Below are positions 15,552 to 22,270 of a stretch of 23,604 nt of DNA, piece after piece. The stretch's first letter is position 1; each line of letters begins with the position of its first letter. Origin of the DNA: a virus; IMG/VR virus record IMGVR_UViG_3300034375_001279, positions 1-23,604 of that record; one strand, 5' to 3'. A model generated the notes under the pieces. The model was not told the origin of the DNA. It did no database searches and saw only the letters and a list, made by a program, of their open reading frames with translations. A program made the translations under genes and the position numbers.

Positions 15552-15701
15552 TTACTTTTTCTTTCTTACTGTTTTCTTTTTAGGGAAACCAGCTTTCATA
15601 TTAGAATAAGCTGTCTTGCTTATGGTAGATTTAGACTTGGGTCTACTTGTTCCAGCTTTCTTACGAGCATTTATATTTGCATATAATCCACGTTTAGCCA
15701 T
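15552..15701 (-). CDS. Small basic protein, 49 aa
   Basis: A frame that opens MAKRGLYANINARKKAG and ends PKKKTVRKKK. The start MAKRGLYANIN is shared by short proteins in many marine T7-like and other phages, usually beside the scaffold or capsid genes. No function is known to me. It has 17 Lys or Arg and no acidic residue in 49. The ATG overlaps the stop of the 18-residue frame (TAATG), and its own stop abuts the next ATG. The coupled arrangement and the conserved start support a real gene despite the small size. DNA or RNA binding is likely from charge alone. Confidence 0.8.
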   Translation of the reverse strand: MAKRGLYANINARKKAGTSRPKSKSTISKTAYSNMKAGFPKKKTVRKKK

Positions 15702-15757
15702 TAACATTTACCTCTTTTTTTAGTCTTCCCTTTTTTCATTGGTTTACCATATGACAT
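15701..15757 (-). CDS. Possible 18-residue basic peptide
   Basis: The frame reads MSYGKPMKKGKTKKRGKC and then TAA. It has 8 Lys or Arg and no acidic residue in 18. The ribosome binding site AGGAG lies 7 bases before the ATG, just after the scaffold stop. The stop overlaps the next gene's ATG as TAATG, exactly as in other real junctions here. These two facts are the reason to list it. It could also be a leader that only carries ribosomes to the 49-residue gene, since that gene has no strong site of its own other than a weak AGAGG within this frame. No homologue comes to mind beyond a general resemblance to 'MSYG/MPYG..KK' starts of small phage proteins. Confidence 0.6.
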   Translation of the reverse strand: MSYGKPMKKGKTKKRGKC

Positions 15758-15767
15758 CGTATGTCTC

Positions 15768-16502
15768 CTATAAATTACTGTTTGCTAATTTCTCTTGTAC
15801 TTCAGCTTGAAAAGCTGGGTCTTTAGCATATCTTGGGTCGCCCATGTCAGCTTGTACTTGAGCCCATGATTCATAGCCACCTTGTGAAGTAGCACCTGCT
15901 TTACCTGATAATAATTTAGGGTCGCTTCCTTCAGCCGCTATATACCTAGCTTGTAAACCTGTAACAGCTAGCTTGATAGTTTCCATCTCACCACTATTAA
16001 CAGCTTTGTTGTAAGCTTCTACTTCAGCTGTAGACAAGTTGTTGCCAGCCCATTGAGTCATCTCTATGTAAGCTGCTTCTCCACCTACTATACTCTTAAC
16101 TTCACTACCTTGTTGTAGTGCTCTAGCTTCTTGTCCAGCAATAAACTGGTCTACTATATCTCTACTGATACCAACTTTCTCTAATCTTTCATAAGACTCA
16201 TCAGCTAGTTGTCCACTCTCTGCATACTCTGCACTGAGTGAATCCATGTCAAGTCCAGCAGACTCAACAGCTTCATCAGCTTGTATTTCTAAATCACTTT
16301 TAGGTTGTTCTTCAGCCTTCGCTTCTTCCTTAGGCTCTTCTTTAGGTTGCCCTAATTTAGCTTCTAATTCAGCGTATGATTTAGCCATGTCTTCTACAGA
16401 ATTAAACTTCTCAGGTAAGCCTTCAGGTTTAGATACTTGTTCTTCTACTGCTGGGGCTTCTGATGTTGTCTCATCTGATTGTACTACTACTTGTTCTACC
16501 AT
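15768..16502 (-). CDS. Capsid assembly scaffolding protein, T7 gp9-like, 244 aa
   Basis: The protein is acidic and Glu/Ala-rich at the N terminus, with GLPEKFNSVEDMAKSYAELEAKLG at 28-51, a pattern frequent in phage scaffolds. A charged low-complexity stretch follows (EEPKEEAKAEEQPKSDLE), then helices with GISRDIVDQFIAGQEAR at about 109-125, and a C-terminal region with GGYESWAQVQADMGDPRYAKDPAF, the usual end of gp9-type scaffolds that contacts the capsid protein. T7 gp9 has 307 residues. It sits between portal and capsid as expected. Ribosome binding site AAAGGAG, about 9 bases before the ATG, is strong. It is not part of the mature virion by analogy with T7. Confidence 0.92.
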   Translation of the reverse strand: MVEQVVVQSDETTSEAPAVEEQVSKPEGLPEKFNSVEDMAKSYAELEAKLGQPKEEPKEEAKAEEQPKSDLEIQADEAVESAGLDMDSLSAEYAESGQLADESYERLEKVGISRDIVDQFIAGQEARALQQGSEVKSIVGGEAAYIEMTQWAGNNLSTAEVEAYNKAVNSGEMETIKLAVTGLQARYIAAEGSDPKLLSGKAGATSQGGYESWAQVQADMGDPRYAKDPAFQAEVQEKLANSNL

Positions 16503-16516
16503 TTATTTCTTCTCCT

Positions 16517-18064
16517 TTATTGTGGTTTAGTCATGTTATCAGCAACAGGTTTTACTACATCCTGTGCCATATCCATCATTTGTTGCTGTTGCATTTGCTG
16601 TTGTGCAGCTTCTTGCTCTTGAGCTAGTTGTTCTTGACTCTTAATTAAGCCTTCAGTGTCGATACCTAAGCTAGTAGCAACACGGGTAATCAAGTCACTA
16701 GGGTTTAATGACTGTACTACTTCAGGACTAATCTGTGCAAGCTGTCCTATCTCCATAACAAATTCTCTTAATTTCTGTAGGTCATTACCACGTCCTAAAG
16801 CTTCTATACCTGTGATAACAGTAGGTGCTACAGAATCTTTTGGAAGTTTTGGTATCTCATTGGATTGAGACATACGTTTCATTAATACTTGTACTAATGG
16901 TAATTGAAACTCTTGAGATAATAATGAGTATATACCACCCATACTAGTCTCTAACTGTTCAGCCATGTAACGTATTTCTTGTGCTGTTACACGTTCAGCA
17001 TCTCTTTGTATTGCTGTGTGTAATAAGAAAGCGTATGACATACGTTCCTCTAGTCGTCCTATGCTACGTTCTACAATAGACAAATCATATTGCTTATCAG
17101 TTTGTAGACATGTTACGTCGTCTCTTTGTCCTGTAATTATGTCGCCGTTTCTAGTGTTAGCCAAATCTCGTTTACGGGTTACAGCGTTAGGGCGTACCAT
17201 GAAAACTATTTTACTTGCAGCTGCTGATGATTCTACTAGTGATTGTGATAGTCCTTCTAGTGACCTTAGGTCTCCTAGAAATTCCTCTACATAACCACGT
17301 CCATAGTCTTCACCATCTACTCTTACCATACGTAATGCTTGGTAAGGCATGTTGTCTGCTGGGTATGTACCTACTGAGCTTGGTATTTTGTGTCCCATAA
17401 CTTCTTGACATACATAGTATTTGCTGTCAGGTAATCTGTATATATGAGTGTATATCTCACAGTCCTCATCTTCTTTATAATCAGGATATTTACCTATAAC
17501 TTGTAGTGTTTCTTCATCCAATGCTATTGGACTAATGTTTTCTTTAATAATTACTTCTAATAAATTACCTTCCTCATCTCTTCTACAAACAAATTGTGTT
17601 ATACCATATACACGCATGTTGCCTTTCTTAGGTAGATATGTTAGTACATTACCACTTACAATAAGATGTTTTAGTGCTTCAAATACAGATACTCTAAGTG
17701 CTAGGTTCTCTATTTTCTTGTGTATCTCACGCTCAATTTTGGCTAGAGACTTCTCAATTTCAGATTGTAATTCAGGGTTCTGCTCTAGTTCCTCTTTAGT
17801 TTTACCTGATAAAGATAATCTAAAGAAGGGTGAGTTGGGTGGTAATAATAATAATAGAAGTTTGGAAGCTAGGTTGTTAACACCACGTGCTCCCACTGAT
17901 TGGAATGGGGTATATAGGTCTGAGCTTGACTCGAAGCCTTCGTCAGGAATAAGGGTAGGTATTGTAAGTTCTGAGCACTCACGGGCTCTATCTAGATAAT
18001 GCTGTCTATCTTCTTTAAGCTTTTCATAGCGTTGTTTTGCTGTTTCTTTCATCATCTCTTTCAT
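16517..18064 (-). CDS. Portal (head-tail connector) protein, T7 gp8-like, 515 aa
   Basis: Diagnostic gp8-type segments are present: RYEKLKEDRQHYLDRARECS near the N terminus, FQSVGARGVNNLASKLLLLLLPPN at about 53-76, FEALKHLIVSGNVLTYLP, RMVRVDGEDYGRGYVEEFLGDL and ERVTAQEIRYMAEQLE at about 366-381. The length is close to T7 gp8 (536). Twelve copies form the connector through which DNA is packaged and ejected. The C-terminal tail is Gln/Met-rich (QEAAQQQMQQQQMMDMAQ), as often seen in this family. The start I keep is the first ATG (18062-18064), two bases after the previous stop; ATG at codon 4 or 5 is possible and changes little. Confidence 0.96.
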   Translation of the reverse strand: MKEMMKETAKQRYEKLKEDRQHYLDRARECSELTIPTLIPDEGFESSSDLYTPFQSVGARGVNNLASKLLLLLLPPNSPFFRLSLSGKTKEELEQNPELQSEIEKSLAKIEREIHKKIENLALRVSVFEALKHLIVSGNVLTYLPKKGNMRVYGITQFVCRRDEEGNLLEVIIKENISPIALDEETLQVIGKYPDYKEDEDCEIYTHIYRLPDSKYYVCQEVMGHKIPSSVGTYPADNMPYQALRMVRVDGEDYGRGYVEEFLGDLRSLEGLSQSLVESSAAASKIVFMVRPNAVTRKRDLANTRNGDIITGQRDDVTCLQTDKQYDLSIVERSIGRLEERMSYAFLLHTAIQRDAERVTAQEIRYMAEQLETSMGGIYSLLSQEFQLPLVQVLMKRMSQSNEIPKLPKDSVAPTVITGIEALGRGNDLQKLREFVMEIGQLAQISPEVVQSLNPSDLITRVATSLGIDTEGLIKSQEQLAQEQEAAQQQMQQQQMMDMAQDVVKPVADNMTKPQ

Positions 18065-18066
18065 AA

Positions 18067-18291
18067 TTAACTAATGTTCAATCCTGACCCTGAAGTAGGA
18101 ATAGACAAGCCTGTTGTTTGTAAAGCTTTTGTACCTTTACGCTTGACTTTCTTTTTCTTTTCTGCTTCAGTTAACTTCTCTTCAGCTACCTTAAGTGTTG
18201 GTGCTATTTCTTCTCCTGATGGTGAAGCTATAGGTGGAGCTGGAGTAGGTGCTGGTGGTGGTGTTGAAACTCTTGGGCTACCTGTGCACAT
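18067..18291 (-). CDS. Small proline-rich protein, possible T7 gp7.3-like tail assembly protein, 74 aa
   Basis: Residues 3-30 are Pro/Ala-rich (STPPPAPTPAPPIASPSG), 35-55 are a charged helix (EEKLTEAEKKKKVKRKG), and the end reads TSGSGLNIS. T7 gp7.3, which lies in the same place just before the portal gene, also has a low-complexity body and a basic segment followed by a Ser/Gly-rich end close to GGGINI. I take this as a distant counterpart on position, composition and C terminus; sequence identity is otherwise low. T7 gp7.3 is needed for tail assembly and adsorption. The ribosome binding site AAGGAG lies 6 bases before the ATG. The portal gene starts two bases after its stop. Confidence 0.55.
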   Translation of the reverse strand: MCTGSPRVSTPPPAPTPAPPIASPSGEEIAPTLKVAEEKLTEAEKKKKVKRKGTKALQTTGLSIPTSGSGLNIS

Positions 18292-18306
18292 GTTGTCTCC
18301 TTATTG

Positions 18307-18507
18307 TTACTTATCTCTTTCTTTAAGTTGGTTAATAAAGCGAACAACATCACGTTGTCCAGCCTTGAAGTATATGTCCTTCATTTCATCTGAGATATCA
18401 GGTGATTGCTCAGGATATAAACTATTTAACAGCTTGATAAACTGTGGTACTGTTTTAGGTAAGGTGGTTTCTTCTTCATTCTTACCTACTATATCTTTTA
18501 TAAACAT
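18307..18507 (-). CDS. Small protein of unknown function, 66 aa
   Basis: The protein reads MFIKDIVGKNEEETTLPKTV and continues with PQFIKLLNSLYPEQSPDISD, then YFKAGQRDVVRFINQLKERDK. The block 'LPKTVPQ...LL...YP...PDI...E...YFKAGQR.VV' recurs in short proteins ahead of the portal gene in marine podoviruses; no function is known to me. It is probably all-helical. It is the first gene after the promoter-like motif at 18513-18535, so it would be first in the morphogenesis transcript. The ribosome binding site AAGGAT lies 6 bases before the ATG and overlaps the end of that motif. By position it corresponds to T7 genes 6.5 to 7. Confidence 0.72.
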   Translation of the reverse strand: MFIKDIVGKNEEETTLPKTVPQFIKLLNSLYPEQSPDISDEMKDIYFKAGQRDVVRFINQLKERDK

Positions 18508-18512
18508 ATTTT

Positions 18513-18535
18513 ATCCTTCTAAAACGGGTACTTTA
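18513..18535 (-). promoter_or_regulatory. Candidate phage promoter before the portal block (phi6.5-like position), copy B
   Basis: The minus strand reads TAAAGTACCCGTTTTAGAAG followed by GAT, matching copy A at 3840-3862 in 20 of 23 positions. It begins on the TAA stop of nrdB and ends just before the next start. In T7 the phi6.5 promoter is located between the DNA replication genes and the portal block, the same point. The last bases (AAGGAT) may double as a ribosome binding site. Copy and place are seen; promoter function is inference. Confidence 0.55.
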
Positions 18536-19483
18536 AGTCCATAGTGTACCAGTTATTGTTCCTTTATTGTATTCAGTTGCTCTATTCTCAAAGAAGTTAG
18601 CGTGCTCAACACCATTAAGAACCCAGTCTAACCACTCTAATGGGTTATCTTTTACTTTGTAGTTAGGTTTCAATGATAGTTGTAACAACCTGCGGTCAGC
18701 AATGTACCTTATGTATTGCTTAACTTCCTTAGGTTCTAGCCCACGAATGCCCCCTTGCTCAAATGCTAGGTCAATAAACTTATCCTCTAGCTCAACCATG
18801 TCTCTACAGGTTTGATAGATAGTGGCTTTAAAATCATCATTCCACATACTTGGGTTCTCTTTAATCATTTCTTTAAACAGTTTAATCATACTCTCTACGT
18901 GGTGTGACTCATCACGTATTGACCATGTAACTATTTGACACATACCTTTCATGCGACCAAAGCGTTGGAAATTAAGTAGCATAACAAATGAAGCGAACAG
19001 TTGTAGTCCTTCACCGAACGCAGAGAAACAAGCTATGTCTCTAGCCAGTCCTTCTACACCTTTACCTTTGTCTTTAAATAAGTACTTATGTTTATCAGCC
19101 ATCTCTTTGTATTCTTGAAACGCTTTAAACTCTGACTCCGGTAAACCTAATGTATCATTTAACATAGAATAACTATGTGCATGATTAGCTTCACTGGCTG
19201 CAAAAGAAGTTAACATCATACGTACTTCAGGCACTTTAAACTTAGGTAAGTATTTATCTAAGTAAGCCTTAGCTATATCTACGTCACCTTGTGTAAAGAA
19301 TTTAAGTATCTGATTAATAAGATTCTTCTCAGGTTCTGTCAGCCTTTCATTCCAGTCTCTTACATCTTCATGTAAAGAAACCTCTGAAGGTAGCCAGTGC
19401 ATTTTCTGTTGCATGTCATAGGACTCAAACGCCCAGTCATATGTAAATGGTTTATAGTGTGTACGTTCTTTAAATAAATTCAT
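18533..19483 (-). CDS. nrdB: Ribonucleotide reductase class I, small (radical) subunit, 316 aa
   Basis: The protein houses the metal-radical cofactor that starts reduction of ribonucleotides by NrdA. All ligands of a di-iron class I small subunit can be placed by spacing to E. coli NrdB: D67, E98, H101, E158, E192 and H195, and the radical tyrosine is present at Y105 (SEANHAHSYS). The C terminus GTITGTLWT resembles the tail that docks on NrdA. At 316 residues it is shorter than E. coli NrdB (376), as usual in phages. I start at ATG 19481-19483, which overlaps the nrdA stop as TAATG and follows GAGGG; the in-frame ATG at 19504 has a ribosome site with almost no spacing. Promoter-like motif copy B overlaps its stop. 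Confidence 0.95.
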   Translation of the reverse strand: MNLFKERTHYKPFTYDWAFESYDMQQKMHWLPSEVSLHEDVRDWNERLTEPEKNLINQILKFFTQGDVDIAKAYLDKYLPKFKVPEVRMMLTSFAASEANHAHSYSMLNDTLGLPESEFKAFQEYKEMADKHKYLFKDKGKGVEGLARDIACFSAFGEGLQLFASFVMLLNFQRFGRMKGMCQIVTWSIRDESHHVESMIKLFKEMIKENPSMWNDDFKATIYQTCRDMVELEDKFIDLAFEQGGIRGLEPKEVKQYIRYIADRRLLQLSLKPNYKVKDNPLEWLDWVLNGVEHANFFENRATEYNKGTITGTLWT

Positions 19484-21234
19484 TATCCCTCGCAAGCTAT
19501 ACATTCCCCATCAGGAATAATTGTTCGTTCTATCTTTTGTGACACTAGTTCTGCTCTCTTTATTGCTTCTGAGCGACAGTAGTAAAGCGTCTTGAGTTTT
19601 CTTTTCCAAGCCAACATGTGTATGTCATGTAGTTCACGAATGTGTACATCAGCTGGAACGAATACATTAACAGATTGTCCCTGACAAATAAACTCTTGTC
19701 TGTCTGCTGCATGTTCTATTATCCACTGTTGATTAATTTCTATGGCTGTCTTGAATGTATCCTTTTCATAATCAGTAAGACCTTTGAGTTCTAATACTGA
19801 ACCTCTGTTGGCTAGTATCTTCTTCCATGTCTTCTCATCATTCATACCTTTACTTTCTAATAGTTTCTCTAGGTGTTTATTCTTAACCAAGAATGAACCT
19901 GACATTGTCTTCTGCACATAGGCATTAGCCCTGTATGGTTCAATAGCCGGTGATGTAGTACCGCAGATGATTGAGCTAGAAGCGTTAGGTGCGATAGCAA
20001 GTAGGTGAGCGTTACGCCTACCCGTACCTTCCATGTCAGGTGCTTCACCTTTCTTAATAGCTAGTCGTTTAGATTCTTTGACAGCCTGTTCCTTAATGTG
20101 TTTAAACATCTGTAAGTTTTTAGACTTAGCTAAAGCTGATTCAAATGGTATGCCTTTAGATTGTAAGTAAGAATGGAATCCCATTGCACCTAACCCTAAG
20201 CTACGTTCATTCACAGCAGAAAACTTAGCCTTGTATAAAGTGTCAGGTGCGTTGTCAATAAAGTGCTGTAGCACATTATCGAGAAAGTGAATTAAATCAG
20301 GTATGAACATTGGGTCAGCCTTCCACTCATCATACTTTTCTAAGTTGACTGAAGACAAACAACACACAGCTGTACGTTCTTCATTAGTTGGTAAGGTTAT
20401 TTCTGTACATAAATTAGAATGGTTTACTTTTAAACCTAAATCTTTTTGTGCTTGAGGTAGTCCATCATTAACTGTGTCACCAAACATAATGTATGGCTCA
20501 CCTGTGGCTACTCTGTTTTCTAATATACGCTGCCATAACTCACGTGCTGATATAGTTCTTACTGTCTCATTTGTATGTGGGTCAGTTAGATTCCAGCTAT
20601 CATCAAACGTTGGTTCTTTAATACAGTTGTCAATCAACTCCATGAAGTCATTAGATAAGTTAACACCATGATGTAGGTTAAGACACTTCCTGTGTACATC
20701 ACCACCACTAGGCTTACGCATATCTAGAAACTCTATAATCTCAGGATGGCTTACGTCCATGTAAGCGGCATAGCTGCCCCTTCTAGTCTTTCCTTGTGAG
20801 AAGGCTAACATCTCTGAGTCTACTACATGTAGAAAAGGTATTGACCCTGACGACTGAGAACCATTGCTAGTGCTAGTACCATCAGAACGTACATGACCCC
20901 AGTAACCACCAACGCCGCCACCGACTGAGGCTAGCCAAGCGTTCTCTGTGTAGTGTCCAGTCAGTCCTTCTCTACTATCAGGTACATAATTAAGGAAGCA
21001 TGAAATAGGCATGCCTCTCTCTGTACCACCATTAGTTAAAATAGGTGTGGCGTACATGAACCATAGCTTAGATGAATAATTATATATACGCTCAGCCATC
21101 TCATCATTAGCAGAGAAAGCTTTAGCTGCTCTCATGAATGCATCTTGTGGTGAGGTCTCTTCAGGTAATAAGTACCTATCATGTAAGGTAGTCTTACCAA
21201 ACGAGGTTAACAATTCATCTCTGCTATAATCCAT
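19483..21234 (-). CDS. nrdA: Ribonucleotide reductase class I, large (catalytic) subunit, 583 aa
   Basis: The enzyme reduces ribonucleotides to deoxyribonucleotides for phage DNA synthesis. Active-site pieces are all visible (numbering from the ATG used): redox Cys 79 (PISCFLN), the thiyl motif NLCTEI with Cys 276, partner Cys 291/292 (AVCCLSSVNL), the Tyr pair 551-552 (TLYYCRS) for radical transfer, and the C-terminal CxxC (GECIACEG). The protein begins directly at the ten-stranded barrel region; the N-terminal ATP-cone of E. coli NrdA (761 residues) is absent, so dATP feedback inhibition is probably lost. I chose ATG 21232-21234 because AGGAG sits 5 bases upstream; the GTG at 21240 is too close to that site. 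Confidence 0.95.
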   Translation of the reverse strand: MDYSRDELLTSFGKTTLHDRYLLPEETSPQDAFMRAAKAFSANDEMAERIYNYSSKLWFMYATPILTNGGTERGMPISCFLNYVPDSREGLTGHYTENAWLASVGGGVGGYWGHVRSDGTSTSNGSQSSGSIPFLHVVDSEMLAFSQGKTRRGSYAAYMDVSHPEIIEFLDMRKPSGGDVHRKCLNLHHGVNLSNDFMELIDNCIKEPTFDDSWNLTDPHTNETVRTISARELWQRILENRVATGEPYIMFGDTVNDGLPQAQKDLGLKVNHSNLCTEITLPTNEERTAVCCLSSVNLEKYDEWKADPMFIPDLIHFLDNVLQHFIDNAPDTLYKAKFSAVNERSLGLGAMGFHSYLQSKGIPFESALAKSKNLQMFKHIKEQAVKESKRLAIKKGEAPDMEGTGRRNAHLLAIAPNASSSIICGTTSPAIEPYRANAYVQKTMSGSFLVKNKHLEKLLESKGMNDEKTWKKILANRGSVLELKGLTDYEKDTFKTAIEINQQWIIEHAADRQEFICQGQSVNVFVPADVHIRELHDIHMLAWKRKLKTLYYCRSEAIKRAELVSQKIERTIIPDGECIACEG

Positions 21235-21242
21235 ATTCACTC

Positions 21243-21497
21243 CTATAATATGTTGAGAGGGTTCACATGTGTGTTCTCTCTAATTAATATATCTATATAC
21301 TCTTTTGCTTTCTTTAAATCCTCAAGCTTACCTTCCATGTCCTTGTGCTTGGTACGCCAACGACATAGATATTTGATAACATTAGCCTCACAGTATGGTA
21401 TTTCATTCTCGATAATAAACTGTATGGGTTGTATCTTATATCTTGAGTAATGCTTAGGGTTAATTGCGTTTACTTCTACCTTCTTCTTGGTTGCCAT
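21243..21497 (-). CDS. DUF3310 family protein, 84 aa
   Basis: The family signature is clear: INPKHYSRYKIQPIQFI at about residues 12-28, CEANVIKYLCRWRTK at 36-50 and KLEDLKKAKEYIDILI at 57-72. DUF3310 proteins (sometimes named nucleotide kinase-like or SaV-like) are frequent in phage replication regions. Their biochemical role has not been established to my knowledge. The gene starts inside the end of the exonuclease gene (22-base overlap) with no strong ribosome binding site of its own, suggesting coupling. It ends just before nrdA, and its last codons contain the nrdA ribosome binding site. Confidence 0.88.
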   Translation of the reverse strand: MATKKKVEVNAINPKHYSRYKIQPIQFIIENEIPYCEANVIKYLCRWRTKHKDMEGKLEDLKKAKEYIDILIRENTHVNPLNIL

Positions 21498-22270
21498 AGT
21501 TTTACTTCTCCAGTTTTTTTGTTGTACTCACCGTGTCGCAGTATACGAGCACACCTAGCTTGTTGTAATGCTTCAGCTTCTGTGTATCCCTTCTTATCAT
21601 AGGCTTGTAAAACTTTGTCCCACAGGTCTAAGAGGGGTACATTAATATCTGTCCCTAGTATCTTCTCAGCTGTCTTGATACCCACAGTAGGACACCCAGT
21701 GTATCCGTCTACTGCGTCACCAATAAGTGCCTGAGTCATGAACCAGTAGTCAGCTTCATATGGTGTGACCCTTTGGATATTAACACCATCAGAAGATACA
21801 CCCACTGGTATTTGTTTTAAGTCTTTATCAATAGATACAATAACTTTATCTATATCAAAATGTGGGTCAGGTGTAGTAGCTAAAATACCTAAGACATCAT
21901 CAGCTTCTACGTTGTCCCACATGATTCCTTTGTGATGTTCCATAATATACTTACGCAACACTGGAAGTATTAGTGGCTTACGCTTAGCTTTACGATTGTC
22001 TTTGTATGTAGGCAATACATCCTTTCTAAAATTAGAAGGAGATGTTAAACATATCTTAACTCTGTCTGCTTGTAAGTCTTCTTTAAGTTTCTTAATAGCT
22101 TCATCTACTAGACCATAGCACTTGTCTTCATATGAATGAAGAGTCCATAGTCCATTGCCCCAGTTAATTGCTTCTTCATTTTGAAGAGCAATCTGATAAA
22201 TAAGAATGTCACCATCAATAAGTATTTCTCTTTTTGTACCTTTAGGTACTTGTGGTTGTCTTTGTGTCAA
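21476..22270 (-). CDS. 5'-3' exonuclease / flap endonuclease, T7 gp6-like, 264 aa
   Basis: A FEN-type nuclease. Metal-binding acids appear in order: ILIDGDILIY (Asp 19 and 21), YKDNRKAKRKP at about 84-94, NVEADDVLG near 113-121, VSIDKDLKQIP near 143-153 and ALIGDAVDGYTGCPTVGIKTA at about 180-200, the helix-hairpin-helix-like DNA-binding loop. T7 gp6 (300 residues) removes RNA primers, helps concatemer recombination and degrades host DNA. The start is TTG 22268-22270: it overlaps the polymerase TGA stop (TTGA), has GGAG 8 bases upstream, and no in-frame ATG precedes the conserved LIDGD. Use of TTG could lower expression relative to the polymerase. A weak promoter-like motif lies near its 3' end. 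Confidence 0.92.
   Translation of the reverse strand: MTQRQPQVPKGTKREILIDGDILIYQIALQNEEAINWGNGLWTLHSYEDKCYGLVDEAIKKLKEDLQADRVKICLTSPSNFRKDVLPTYKDNRKAKRKPLILPVLRKYIMEHHKGIMWDNVEADDVLGILATTPDPHFDIDKVIVSIDKDLKQIPVGVSSDGVNIQRVTPYEADYWFMTQALIGDAVDGYTGCPTVGIKTAEKILGTDINVPLLDLWDKVLQAYDKKGYTEAEALQQARCARILRHGEYNKKTGEVKLWQPRRR
21622..21644 (-). promoter_or_regulatory. Weak third match to the promoter-like motif, inside the exonuclease gene
   Basis: The minus strand reads TAATGTACCCCTCTTAGACC then TGT. It agrees with the consensus of copies A and B at 16 of the first 18 positions and 17 of 23 in total. It lies in codons for NVPLLDL, so part of the match is forced by coding. If active it would drive DUF3310 and the reductase genes. 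It may equally be a chance match in a long coding region. Confidence 0.2.

Noticed and set aside
21235-21240. GTG at 21240 as nrdA start
   Set aside because: The ribosome site AGGAG would be directly against it; ATG at 21234 has normal spacing.
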